A stretch of DNA of 64,000 bases from Siphonodentalium dalli (taxonomy: Eukaryota > Mollusca > Scaphopoda > Gadilida > Siphonodentaliidae): the NCBI GenBank assembly GCA_032622095.1, contig CP136064.1:249707827-249771826 (forward strand), written 5' to 3'. Under the pieces are notes generated by a model. The model made no database searches. It saw nothing but the letters and a program-made list of their open reading frames with translations, and was not told where the DNA came from. Both the position numbers and the translations under genes were made by a program. This document shows positions 37,250 to 49,118 of this stretch, piece by piece. How positions within the stretch are numbered: the first letter of the stretch is position 1; each line of letters begins with the position of its first letter.

Positions 37250-38392
37250 CTGCAATAATCGATGGCATATAATAATACACACTGTCTGAACAGGTCGCAT
37301 TTGAGTTGGCTCAACACGAAGATATGTTATAATTTGATTGTCACAACCAGTTTCATAGTTTGGGATGTCAGATTTTGAATTTGTAACTTCGCACCCATTA
37401 ACCATAACATATTCCTAAATCTTTGAAGTTCTTCATTCCACGAATTTAAATTTCCACATGAATTCTAAAACATTTTCACATGTTGGAAACTTCCATCTTA
37501 ACACTCCAAAATATGAAGCAACTTCAAGCAAGGTTGAATTTGACCATTTTTGAATCAAAAGTTTGAAACCCTGAATGCACCTTTAACCACCAAATGTATA
37601 TACATCATGACTGTTGAGTCATGGCACTGTTTGGTTTCTGAATATTAAATATTAGATGCCAGAAATTGTCATGACTCAGAATTTATGCTAAATATTAGTT
37701 GCGTAAAGTTAATATTTTTACTATGTGCACTTATGTGCATACTTCTCAGCCAGGAGTTTTGTGAGGACTATATATGCTTTATGTTCTTGACAGGGCCATG
37801 GTTAATTAAGTTTATGTTTAGCGTCATCCATGATTATGTATAGTAACTCAGTAATGTAGTGAGTATTCATTGTTAATTATTCACGATATGTTTCTTAAAA
37901 TACTCATATAGTACAATGTGATTACTTAACACCAGCTTTGTTTACATTCATTTTATGTGAATGAATCAATAATTAATCGGATCATTATGATTTCCTGCCA
38001 AACAGGAAGTGCTGCGATTGGCACTAAAATTAAGCATAAAATTAATTAACCATGGCCTAACATTAACTAACATGAGGATGTGCAATTGCCTACAAACATT
38101 GCTTATGATGCTAAGGCTTAAGAGGATTAACCACTTTAGCAGCATTTTTAAAAAACAAAATGTCAACGTAGTGCACGTACATGTCTGGCACGTCCTGGGT
38201 TGGGCTACTTTGGCTGTACTGAATTGTTGTGGTTTAACCTGGCAGTGTGAAATCCACCGTTTATCTGCTTTGTGGAGGTTGTGTGATAACGCGTCCCATT
38301 GGATAAGCATATGAACTAGTATGATACTGAATTTGAACCATTGTTTTTGTGAAACATGAATTTAGATTATCAATCTTTTATCAAATCATGCA
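37250..38392 (-). other. Intron sequence between the last microexon and the mucin exon (part)
   Basis: No exon is confidently seen. A frame reading NGCEVTNSKSDIPNYETGCD (minus, near 37,400) with spaced Cys could be a short extra exon, but no good donor was found. Short inverted repeats near 37,791-37,823 and 38,031-38,062 share CCATGGTTAATTAA. Confidence 0.4.
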
Positions 38393-38990
38393 TGGAAGAA
38401 AGCGGAGGTTGTACCCATCCGCAAAAAGGGTGACCATAGTAACCCCAACAATTACAGGCCTGTGTCGATACTTAGCGTGATGGGTAAAGTTTTCGAAAAA
38501 ATCGTTTTAAAAAAGCTTCTTGATCACCTAAACAAAAACAATCTTTTGTACGAACACCAATCAGGTTTCCTGCCCAACCATAGTACCGAGGGTCAATTAA
38601 TTGAAATATTTAATAATTTGCTTAAGGCTATTGATGATGACATTATGACATGTGCTGTATTTTGTGATGTATCAAAGGCTTTCGATAAAGTTTGGCACGA
38701 TGTGGTTATAGTAAAGACAAACAGCTACGGAATACATGTTAAAATACTACAGTGGTTTCGAAGCTAACTTAGTGGTCGATCACAAAGAATGCGATTAAAT
38801 TCTGAAACATCCCAATACAAAAGGATTGCGGCTGGCGTTCCTCAATGCTATGTACTGGGGCCTGTGTTTTTTTATTTTTGATATACATCAACGATATTGG
38901 GGATAGAGTTTCCTCCAAAACACGCCTTTACGCCGACGACACCTGTCTATTTGAAAGTCATAAAGACTTGCAACCATTGGAACGAACTCT
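38393..38990 (+). mobile_element. LINE RT fragment fused to the array edge
   Basis: Opposite strand to the gene. Motifs in order: KAEVVPIRKKGD and NNYRPVSILSVMGKVFEK (RT block 1), YEHQSGFLPNHST, the catalytic-aspartate block VFCDVSKAFDKVWHD, then after a stop AGVPQCYVLGPVF, YINDI and LYADDTCLFES. A stop at 38,766 and frameshifts make it non-functional. It ends abruptly at about 38,990, where array sequence starts. Confidence 0.85.
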
Positions 38991-40109
38991 TAGGTCGGTA
39001 TTCTTGAAAAGTAAGACGGTTGTGAAACAATCTGAAATCTTTTCGTTCAGCCCATGCCGATATTCTATGATATGGCCTACATACATTTCCAAATATTTAA
39101 AGATACGTAGATACGTGGATAGGCAACTGTTTACTCCAAACGGGGTGTTCTCACCATCAATATTTGTTTGTAGATTCCATATTGTGCTAGTTATTAAAAC
39201 TAGAAAGATAATCTTTCAACTACGAATTGTACTCGTAGTTTGTGAGCATTATGTCATATTACGTAATCCCAGTGGCTGCAGTCTGGCCATCATCAGCCAA
39301 TTAATTAATGTAATTCTAATATTAATGTGTTATTGGAAATGTGTGACATTCTTGTCATGCGTTTGCTGAATTTGAAGTTCGCCATTAACAGTGGTTATTG
39401 ATATTTAGACGAAAAGGAGTTATGTTTCGAAAACAATACATCAAACAATATACTAATAAAGGAACACATCCCTAATAAGATACCCATATAGCTAAAGACT
39501 CAGAAACGCAAACAAAACATTGTAGTAATCGTTTACGCTAAAGTAAATGCAATTTCCAACTTTTATTTTGTTCGGTAGGGAACAGTGATTGCATGTAGGA
39601 AATGATACTCACAGTTGTTCGTTTGGTTACCTGCAATGTTAGATTGATAGCAAGTGAGTGGTCATCTATGAGTCTGTTGGTGATGTGGACTCATCATATA
39701 AATTGGTGAAATAAGTAACTAGGCATTATCTCACATGATAGTTTAGCGCCCAGTGTGGATGTGTTGATGTATACTATAAATTGAGATCCAACTACTGAGG
39801 AATCTTAAAACATATTAGGAGATTCATGCTGCTGAAAATTAATAGAGTATGGTCAGTTTTAATGCCTAATACGAGACGCATGACTATAATATAATATTCT
39901 TCACAAAAGCTGTAAGGACTAAATTCGAAACAATGAACACGTTTAAGCTTATGCGGGGTGTCTCTGTTTGCGAATAAATCGTGCTCAAAAAGGTAATTGT
40001 GTCAACATTGTTGTTAAAGCGGTAATCTTTAAACGAACAGACTCAAACAAGAAAGAAAATCAAACTCAGTTTTCGACATTTAGTTTTCCAAACCATGCTC
40101 CATAATTCC
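38991..40109 (-). repeat. Array unit 1 (truncated, no EGF exon)
   Basis: The left edge meets the LINE fragment. An internal deletion at about 39,312 joins CCAATTAATTAATG directly to sequence found at about 41,252 in the next unit, removing the EGF exon but keeping the microexon. Confidence 0.85.
39613..39630 (-). CDS. Microexon 1 (18 nt)
   Basis: GTAACCAAACGAACAACT between acceptor CTAACATTGCAG and donor GTGAGTATC. The leading GT joins the T of the preceding EGF exon to make TGT, the missing C6. The rest codes NQTNN, and the final T joins AC of the next exon to make Tyr. This last copy splices to the mucin exon across a 2,363-bp intron that holds the LINE fragment. Confidence 0.65.
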
Positions 40110-41060
40110 GGGGGGGGGGGGTAAATTGCATCGGTATTCTCCAAAAATAATTAGATTTAGTTTATGTTCAAACAGGTCAGTATTCTTGAAAAGTAACACG
40201 GTTGTGAAACAATCTGAAATCTTTTCGTTCAGCCAATGCCGATATTCTATGGTATGGCCTACATACATTTACAAATATTTAAAGATACGTAGATACGTGG
40301 ATAGACAACTTTTTACTCCAAACTGGGTGTTCGCACCATTAATATTTGTTTGTATATTCCATATTGTGCTAGTTATTAAAACTGGAAAGATAATCTTTCA
40401 ACTACGAATTGTACTCGTAGTTTGTGAGCATTATGTCATATTACGTAATCCCAGTGGCTGCAGTCTGGCCGTCATCAGCCAATTAATTAATGCATGTATT
40501 TATGTAACAACGCGATATCTACGCTCCATGCCCATTGATACTGACATGACTTAATATCCGGCCAAATTGACCACGTGAATATATTATATAATTACTTCAA
40601 AATAGGCTCCTTTTTGTGCTGAAATTCGCTGCTATGAAAAAATGCACACCGAGAACGGAACATACATGTATAACTACCTATAACGAGACGTAACGGCATT
40701 CACGTGATTACACAGTGTGTATTGTGATTTCAATCACACCATCGTCACGAACTATAAATATTAATTTTCTTACATGGACGATTTGGTTGAGAATTGGTCA
40801 TTTTTACTTTTGAGTACTTCTGTGATTATCAGCTATCGATATATGGTTATCAGAGTTACATCAATGCTCACAATACATATGATGAATAATTGTTTATTTT
40901 AATTTACCTTGCACACAGCTTATCTGGGGATGCTTCAGTTTGCAAATCAATCGTTTTAAAAACGGTAAAATATTGATTCCATTATAAACCAGGTTGACGA
41001 TTTATTTAACAAAATGACCTGTATTTACCCAATATATAAATATATACTCGCTATACTCAC

Positions 41061-41171
41061 ATCTGTTTCCGGTCCATCCAGTGTAGCAATAGCAGGTGTA
41101 GTTTCCGTCCATACTGTTATCACCGCAAGAGCCGTGATCTCCACAAGGGTTATACACGCATGGTGACGTGT
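41061..41171 (-). CDS. EGF exon 1 (type A)
   Basis: 111 nt, phase 1-1. It encodes TSPC-VYNPC-GDHGSC-GDNSMDGNYTC-YC-YTGWTGNR plus the first base of the C6 codon. Spacing of the six Cys, the G-W-T-G turn and the aromatic before C4 are those of a laminin/Notch-style EGF without calcium ligands. Acceptor TTTTCAACAG, donor T|GTGAGT. This is the membrane-proximal EGF. Its C6 is completed by microexon 1, 1,430 bp downstream. Confidence 0.8.
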
Positions 41172-41546
41172 CTGTTGAAAACAAGGAACCCGGCTTTAAA
41201 GTGTGGTTAATTGATCACAATCTGTTCAAATCTTAGTGTTCTTAATAACTCGAATATTAATGTGTTATTGGAAATGTGTGACATTCTTACCATGCGTTTG
41301 CTGAATTTGACGTTCGCGTCAACAGTGATTATTGATATTTAGACTAAAAAGACATATGATTCGAAAACAATCCATCAAACAATATACTAATAAAGGAACA
41401 CATCCCTAATAAGATACCCATATAGCTAAAGACTCAGAAACGCAAACAAAACATTGTAGTAATCGTTTCCGCTAAAGTAAATGCAATTTCCAACTTTTAT
41501 TTTGTTCGGTAGGGAACAGTGATTGCATGTAGGAAATGATACTCAC

Positions 41547-41564
41547 AGTTGTTCGTTTGGTTAC
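41547..41564 (-). CDS. Microexon 2 (18 nt)
   Basis: Same 18 nt. 375 bp upstream of EGF exon 1; completes C6 of EGF 2. Confidence 0.65.
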
Positions 41565-42287
41565 CTGCAATGTTAGATTGATAGCAAGTGAGTGGTCATC
41601 TATGAGTCTGTTGGTGATGTGGACTCATCATATAAATTGGTGAAATAAGTAACTAGGCATTATCTCACATGATACTTTAGCGCCCAGTGTGGATGGGTTG
41701 ATCATACTATAAATTGATATCCAACTACTGAGGAATCTTAAAACATTATATTAGGAGATTCATGCTGCTGAAAATTAATAGAGTATGGTTAGTGTTAATG
41801 CCTAAAACGAGACGCATGACTATAATATAATATTCTTCACAAAAGCTGTAAGGTCTAAATTCAAAGTGCACAACGAGAACGGAACATACATGTATAACTA
41901 CCTATAACGGGACATAACCACATTCACGTGATTACATGGTGTGTATTGTGATTTCAATCACACCATTATCACGAACTATAAATATAAATTTTCTTACATG
42001 GACGATTTGGTTGAGAATTGGTAATTTTTACTTTTGAGTACTTCTGTGATTATCAGCTGACGATATATGGTTATCAGAGTTACATCAATGCTCACAATAC
42101 ATATGATGATTAATTGTTTATTTTAATTTACCTTGCACACAGCTTATCTGGGGATGCTTCAGTTTGCCGCAAATCAATCGTTTTCAAAACGGTAAAATGT
42201 TGATTCCATTATAAACCAGGTTGACGATTTATTTAACAAAATGACTTGTATTTTCGCAATATATAAATATATACTCGCCATATTCAC

Positions 42288-42395
42288 AGCTGTGTCCTGT
42301 CCATCCAGTGTAGCAATTGCAGGTGTAGTTTCCCATACCGTTATCATAACAAGAGCCGTGATATCCACAAGGGTTATACACGCATGGTGACGTGT
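42288..42395 (-). CDS. EGF exon 2 (type B)
   Basis: 108 nt. Compared with type A: GYHGSC for GDHGSC, YDNGMG for GDNSMDG (one codon shorter), CNC for CYC, and TGHS for TGNR before C6. The donor is GTGAAT, weaker than in type A. All seven type B exons in the window are identical in sequence. Confidence 0.8.
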
Positions 42396-42771
42396 CTGTT
42401 GAAAACAAGGAACCCGGCTTTAAAGTGTGGTTAGTAGATCACAATCTGTACAAGCCTTAATGTTCTTAATAATTCGAATATTAATGTGTTATTGGAAATG
42501 TGTGACATTCTTGCCATGCGTTTGCTGAATTTGAAGTTCGCCATCAACAGTGATTATTGATATTTAGACGAAAAAGAGTTATGATTCGAAAACAATACAT
42601 CAAACAATATACCAATAAAGGAAGACGTACCTAATAAGATACACATATAGCTAAAGACTCAGAAACGCAAACAAAACATTGTAGTAATCGTTTCCGCTAA
42701 AGTAAATGCAATTTCCAACATTTATTTTGTTCGGTAGGGAACAGTGATTGCATGTAGGAAATGATACTCAC

Positions 42772-42789
42772 AGTTGTTCGTTTGGTTAC
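42772..42789 (-). CDS. Microexon 3 (18 nt)
   Basis: 376 bp upstream of EGF exon 2; completes C6 of EGF 3. Acceptor side reads CTACCATTGCAG, the B-half variant. Confidence 0.65.
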
Positions 42790-44223
42790 CTGCAATGGTA
42801 GATTGATAGCAAGTGAGTGGTCATCTATGAGTCTGTTGGTGATGTGGACTCATCGTATAAATTGGTGAAATAAGTAACTAGGCATTATCTCACATGATGG
42901 TTTAGCGCCCCGTGTGGATGGGTTGGTGTATACTATAAATTGAGATCCAACTACTGAGGAATCTTAAAACATTATATTAGGAGAGTCATGCTGCTGAAAA
43001 TTAATAGAGTATGGTCAGTGTTAATGCCTAAAACGAGACGCATGACTATAATATAATATTCTTAACAAAAGTTGTAAGGACTAAATTCGAAACAATGAAC
43101 ACGTTTAAGCTTATGCGGGGTGTCTCTGTTTGCAAATAAATCGTGCCCAAAAAGGTAATTGTGTCATCATTGTTGTCAAAGCGGTCATCTTTAAACGAAC
43201 AGACTCAAACAAGAAAGAAAATCAAACTCAGTTTTGGACATTTAGTTTTCCAAACCATGCTCCATAATTCCGGGGGGGGGGGGGTAAATTGCATCGGAAT
43301 TCTCCAAAAATAATTAGATTTAGTTTATGTTCAAACAGGTCAGTATTCTTGAAAAGTAACACGGTTGTGAAACAATCTGAAATCTTTTCGTTCAGCCAAT
43401 GCCGATATTCTATGGTATGGCCTACATACATTTACAAATATTTAAAGATACGTAGATACGTGGACAGACAACATTTTACTCCAAACTGGGTGTTCGCACC
43501 ATTAATATTTGTTTGTATATTCCATATTGTGCTAGTTATTAAAACTGGAAAGATAATCTTTCAACTACGAATTGTACTCGTAGTTTGTGAGCATTATGTC
43601 ATATTACGTAATCCCAGTGGCTGCAGTCTGGCCGTCATCAGCCAATTAATTAATGCATGTATTTATGTAACAACACGATATCTACGCTCCATGCCCATTG
43701 ATACTGACATGACTTAATATCCGGCCAAATTGACCACGTGCATATATTATATAATTACTTCAACATAGGCTCCTTTATGTGCTGAAATTCGCTGCTATGA
43801 AAAAATGCACACCGAGAACGGAACATACATGTATAACTACCTATAACGAGACGTAACGGCATTCACGTGATTACATATTGTGTATTGTGATTTCAATCAA
43901 ACCATCGTCACGAACTATAAATATTAATTTTCTTACATGGACGATTTGGTTGAGAATTGGTAATTTTTACTTTTGAGTACTTCTGTGATTATCAGCTAAC
44001 GATATATGGTTATCAGAGTTACATCAATGCTCACAATACATATGATGAATAATTGTTTATTTTAATTTACCTTGCACACAGCTTATCTGGGGATGCTTCA
44101 GTTTGCAAATCAATCGTTTTCAAAACGGTAAAATGTTGATTCCATTATAAACCAGGTTGACGATTTATTTAACAAAATGACCTGTATTTACCCAATATAT
44201 AAATATATACTCGCTATACTCAC

Positions 44224-44334
44224 ATCTGTTTCCGGTCCATCCAGTGTAGCAATAGCAGGTGTAGTTTCCGTCCATACTGTTATCACCGCAAGAGCCGTGA
44301 TCTCCACAAGGGTTATACACGCATGGTGACGTGT
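44224..44334 (-). CDS. EGF exon 3 (type A)
   Basis: Identical in sequence to EGF exon 1. Downstream intron 1,434 bp to microexon 3. Confidence 0.8.
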
Positions 44335-44709
44335 CTGTTGAAAACAAGGAACCCGGCTTTAAAGTGTGGTTAATTGATCACAATCTGTTCAAATCTTTGT
44401 GTTCTTAATAACTCGAATATTAATGTGTTATTGGAAATGTGTGACATTCTTACCATGCGTTTGCTGAATTTGACGTTCGCGTCAACAGTGATTATTGATA
44501 TTTAGACTAAAAAGACATATGATTCGAAAACAATCCATCAAACAATATACTAATAAAGGAACACATCCCTAATAAGATACCCATATAGCTAAAGACTCAG
44601 AAACGCAAACAAAACATTGTAGTAATCGTTTCCGCTAAAGTAAATGCAATTTCCAACTTTTATTTTGTTCGGTAGGGAACAGTGATTGCATGTAGGAAAT
44701 GATACTCAC

Positions 44710-44727
44710 AGTTGTTCGTTTGGTTAC
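44710..44727 (-). CDS. Microexon 4 (18 nt)
   Basis: Upstream of EGF exon 3; completes C6 of EGF 4. Confidence 0.65.
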
Positions 44728-45450
44728 CTGCAATGTTAGATTGATAGCAAGTGAGTGGTCATCTATGAGTCTGTTGGTGATGTGGACTCATCATATAAAT
44801 TGGTGAAATAAGTAACTAGGCATTATCTCACATGATACTTTAGCGCCCAGTGTGGATGGGTTGATCATACTATAAATTGATATCCAACTACTGAGGAATC
44901 TTAAAACATTATATTAGGAGATTCATGCTGCTGAAAATTAATAGAGTATGGTTAGTGTTAATGCCTAAAACGAGACGCATGACTATAATATAATATTCTT
45001 CACAAAAGCTGTAAGGTCTAAATTCAAAGTGCACAACGAGAACGGAACATACATGTATAACTACCTATAACGGGACATAACCACATTCACGTGATTACAT
45101 GGTGTGTATTGTGATTTCAATCACACCATTATCACGAACTATAAATATAAATTTTCTTACATGGACGATTTGGTTGAGAATTGGTAATTTTTACTTTTGA
45201 GTACTTCTGTGATTATCAGCTGACGATATATGGTTATCAGAGTTACATCAATGCTCACAATACATATGATGATTAATTGTTTATTTTAATTTACCTTGCA
45301 CACAGCTTATCTGGGGATGCTTCAGTTTGCCGCAAATCAATCGTTTTCAAAACGGTAAAATGTTGATTCCATTATAAACCAGGTTGACGATTTATTTAAC
45401 AAAATGACTTGTATTTTCGCAATATATAAATATATACTCGCCATATTCAC

Positions 45451-45558
45451 AGCTGTGTCCTGTCCATCCAGTGTAGCAATTGCAGGTGTAGTTTCCCATA
45501 CCGTTATCATAACAAGAGCCGTGATATCCACAAGGGTTATACACGCATGGTGACGTGT
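45451..45558 (-). CDS. EGF exon 4 (type B)
   Basis: Identical to EGF exon 2. Intron of 723 bp to microexon 4. Confidence 0.8.
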
Positions 45559-45934
45559 CTGTTGAAAACAAGGAACCCGGCTTTAAAGTGTGGTTAGTAG
45601 ATCACAATCTGTACAAGCCTTAATGTTCTTAATAATTCGAATATTAATGTGTTATTGGAAATGTGTGACATTCTTGCCATGCGTTTGCTGAATTTGAAGT
45701 TCGCCATCAACAGTGATTATTGATATTTAGACGAAAAAGAGTTATGATTCGAAAACAATACATCAAACAATATACCAATAAAGGAAGACGTACCTAATAA
45801 GATACACATATAGCTAAAGACTCAGAAACGCAAACAAAACATTGTAGTAATCGTTTCCGCTAAAGTAAATGCAATTTCCAACATTTATTTTGTTCGGTAG
45901 GGAACAGTGATTGCATGTAGGAAATGATACTCAC

Positions 45935-45952
45935 AGTTGTTCGTTTGGTTAC
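45935..45952 (-). CDS. Microexon 5 (18 nt)
   Basis: Upstream of EGF exon 4; completes C6 of EGF 5. Confidence 0.65.
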
Positions 45953-47390
45953 CTGCAATGGTAGATTGATAGCAAGTGAGTGGTCATCTATGAGTCTGTT
46001 GGTGATGTGGACTCATCGTATAAATTGGTGAAATAAGTAACTAGGCATTATCTCACATGATGGTTTAGCGCCCCGTGTGGATGGGTTGGTGTATACTATA
46101 AATTGAGATCCAACTACTGAGGAATCTTAAAACATTATATTAGGAGAGTCATGCTGCTGAAAATTAATAGAGTATGGTCAGTGTTAATGCCTAAAACGAG
46201 ACGCATGACTATAATATAATATTCTTAACAAAAGTTGTAAGGACTAAATTCGAAACAATGAACACGTTTAAGCTTATGCGGGGTGTCTCTGTTTGCAAAT
46301 AAATCGTGCCCAAAAAGGTAATTGTGTCATCATTGTTGTCAAAGCGGTCATCTTTAAACGAACAGACTCAAACAAGAAAGAAAATCAAACTCAGTTTTGG
46401 ACATTTAGTTTTCCAAACCATGCTCCATAATTCCGGGGGGGGGGGGTAAATTGCATCGGAATTCTCCAAAAATAATTAGATTTAGTTTATGTTCAAACAG
46501 GTCAGTATTCTTGAAAAGTAACACGGTTGTGAAACAATCTGAAATCTTTTCGTTCAGCCAATGCCGATATTCTATGGTATGGCCTACATACATTTACAAA
46601 TATTTAAAGATACGTAGATACGTGGACAGACAACATTTTACTCCAAACTGGGTGTTCGCACCATTAATATTTGTTTGTATATTCCATATTGTGCTAGTTA
46701 TTAAAACTGGAAAACTAGAAAGATAATCTTTCAACTACGAATTGTACTCGTAGTTTGTGAGCATTATGTCATATTACGTAATCCCAGTGGCTGCAGACTG
46801 GCCGTCATCAGCCAATTAATTAATGCATGTATTTATATAACACGATATCTACGCTCCATGTCCATTGATACTGACATGACTTAATATCGTGCCAAATTGA
46901 CGACGAGAATATTTTATCTAATTACTTCAAATTAGGCTCCTTTTGGTGCTGAAATTCGCTTCTTTGAAAAAATGCACACCGAGAACGGAACATACATGTA
47001 TAACTACCTATAACGGGACATAACCGCATTCAAGTGATTATATAGTGTGTATTGTGATTTCAACCACACCATTGTCACGAACTATAAATATAAATTTTCT
47101 TAAATGGACGATTTGGTTGAGAATTGGTAATTTTTACGCTTGAGTACTTCTGTGGTTATCAGCTATCGATATATGGTTATCAGAGTTACATCAATGCTCA
47201 CAATACATATGATGAATAATTGTTTATTTTAATTTACCTTGCACACAGGTTATCTGGGGATGCTTCAGTTTGCAAATCAATCGTTTTCAAAACGGTAAAA
47301 TGTTGATTCCATTATAAACCAGGTTGACGATTTATTTAACAAAATGACCTGTATTTACCCAATATATAAATATATACTCGCTATACTCAC

Positions 47391-47498
47391 ATCTGTTTCC
47401 GGTCCATCCAGTGTAGCAATTGCAGGTGTAGTTTCCCATACCGTTATCATAACAAGAGCCGTGATATCCACAAGGGTTATACACGCATGGTGACGTGT
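47391..47498 (-). CDS. EGF exon 5 (hybrid A')
   Basis: First occurrence, from the left, of the hybrid: type B from the start of the exon through CNC, then type A at the end (TGNR, donor GTGAGT). The switch lies between 47,402 and 47,421. Confidence 0.8.
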
Positions 47499-47874
47499 CT
47501 GTTGAAAACAAGGAACCCGGCTTTAAAGTGTGGTTAGTAGATCACAATCTGTACAAGCCTTAATGTTCTTAATAATTCGAATATTAATGTGTTATTGGAA
47601 ATGTGTGACATTATTGCCATGCGTTTGCTGAATTTGAAGTTCGCCATCAACAGTGATTATTGATATTTAGACGAAAAAGAGTTATGATTCGAAAACAATA
47701 CATCAAACAATATACCAATAAAGGAAGACGTACCTAATAAGATACACATATAGCTAAAGACTCAGAAACGCAAACACAACATTGTAGTAATCGTTTCCGC
47801 TAAAGTAAATGCAATTTCCAACTTTTATTTTGTTCGGTATGGAACAGTGATTGCATGTAGGAAATGATACTCAC

Positions 47875-47892
47875 AGTTGTTCGTTTGGTTAC
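47875..47892 (-). CDS. Microexon 6 (18 nt)
   Basis: Upstream of EGF exon 5; completes C6 of EGF 6. Confidence 0.65.
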
Positions 47893-48616
47893 CTGCAATG
47901 TTAGATTGATAGCAAGTGAGTGGTCATCTATGAGTCTGTTGGTGATGTGGACTCATCATATAAATTGGTGAAATAAGTAACTAGGCATTATCTCACATGA
48001 TACTTTAGCGCCCAGTGTGGATGGGTTGATGTATACTATAAATTGATATCCAACTACTGAGGAATCTTAAAACATTATATTAGGAGATTCATGCTGCTGA
48101 AAATTAATAGAGTATGGTTAGTGTTAATGCCTAAAACGAGACGCATGACTATAATATAATATTCTTCACAAAAGCTGTAAGGTCTAAATTCAAAGTGCAC
48201 AACGAGAACGGAACATACATGTATAACTACCTATAACGGGACATAACCACATTCACGTGATTACAAGGTGTGTATTGTGATTTCAATCACACCATTATCA
48301 CGAACTATAAATATAAATTTTCTTACATGGACGATTTGGTTGAGAATTGGTAATTTTTACTTTTGAGTACTTCTGTGATTATCAGCTGACGATATATGGT
48401 TATCAGAGTTACATCAATGCTCACAATACATATGATGATTAATTGTTTATTTTAATTTACCTTGCACACAGCTTATCTGGGGATGCTTCAGTTTGCCGCA
48501 AATCAATCGTTTTCAAAACGGTAAAATGTTGATTCCATTATAAACCAGGTTGACGATTTATTTAACAAAATGACTTGTATTTTCGCAATATATAAATATA
48601 TACTCGCCATATTCAC

Positions 48617-48724
48617 AGCTGTGTCCTGTCCATCCAGTGTAGCAATTGCAGGTGTAGTTTCCCATACCGTTATCATAACAAGAGCCGTGATATCCACAAG
48701 GGTTATACACGCATGGTGACGTGT
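48617..48724 (-). CDS. EGF exon 6 (type B)
   Basis: Type B. Intron of 724 bp to microexon 6. Confidence 0.8.
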
Positions 48725-49100
48725 CTGTTGAAAACAAGGAACCCGTCTTTAAAGTGTGGTTAGTAGATCACAATCTGTACAAGTCTTAATGTTCTTAATA
48801 ATTCGAATATTAATGTGTTATTGGAAATGTGTGACATCCTTGCCATGCGTTTGCTGAATTTGAAGTTCGCCATCAACAGTGATTATTGATATTTAGACGA
48901 AAAAGAGTTATGATTCGAAAACAATACATCAAACAATATACCAATAAAGGAAGACGTACCTAATAAGATACACATATAGCTAAAGACTCAGAAACGCAAA
49001 CAAAACATTGTAGTAATCGTTTCCGCTAAAGTAAATGCAATTTCCAACATTTATTTTGTTCGGTAGGGAACAGTGATTGCATGTAGGAAATGATACTCAC

Positions 49101-49118
49101 AGTTGTTCGTTTGGTTAC
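49101..49118 (-). CDS. Microexon 7 (18 nt)
   Basis: Upstream of EGF exon 6; completes C6 of EGF 7. Confidence 0.65.

Larger units (their letters stand above)
40110..43271 (-). repeat. Array unit 2 (older type, EGF A + B)
   Basis: Contains EGF exons 1 and 2. It keeps the block of about 71 bp (40,269-40,340 region) that is missing from units 5-9. Poly-G tract of 12. Confidence 0.9.
43272..46434 (-). repeat. Array unit 3 (older type, EGF A + B)
   Basis: Very close copy of unit 2, with EGF exons 3 and 4. Poly-G tract of 13. Confidence 0.9.

Noticed and set aside
37052-37405. 117-codon minus-strand frame over the mucin exon, starting MVNGCEVTNSK
   Set aside because: It covers the mucin exon in another frame with Arg/Gln-rich shadow composition. 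Only the upstream part with two Cys could be an extra exon, and the gap to the mucin acceptor would be a 33-nt intron, which is too short.
40126-40554. 142-codon plus-strand frame repeated in units 2 and 3 (also 43,289-43,717)
   Set aside because: It lies in the long intron, opposite the gene, with no domain. It is broken in unit 4 by the chimeric junction and in later units by the deletion, so it is not maintained.
42174-42368. 64-codon minus-strand frame repeated in every B half (42,174, 45,337, 48,503, 51,595, 54,686, 60,143, 63,235)
   Set aside because: It overlaps the EGF exon in the wrong frame and runs through the splice donor into the intron. The correct frame shows the six-cysteine EGF pattern.
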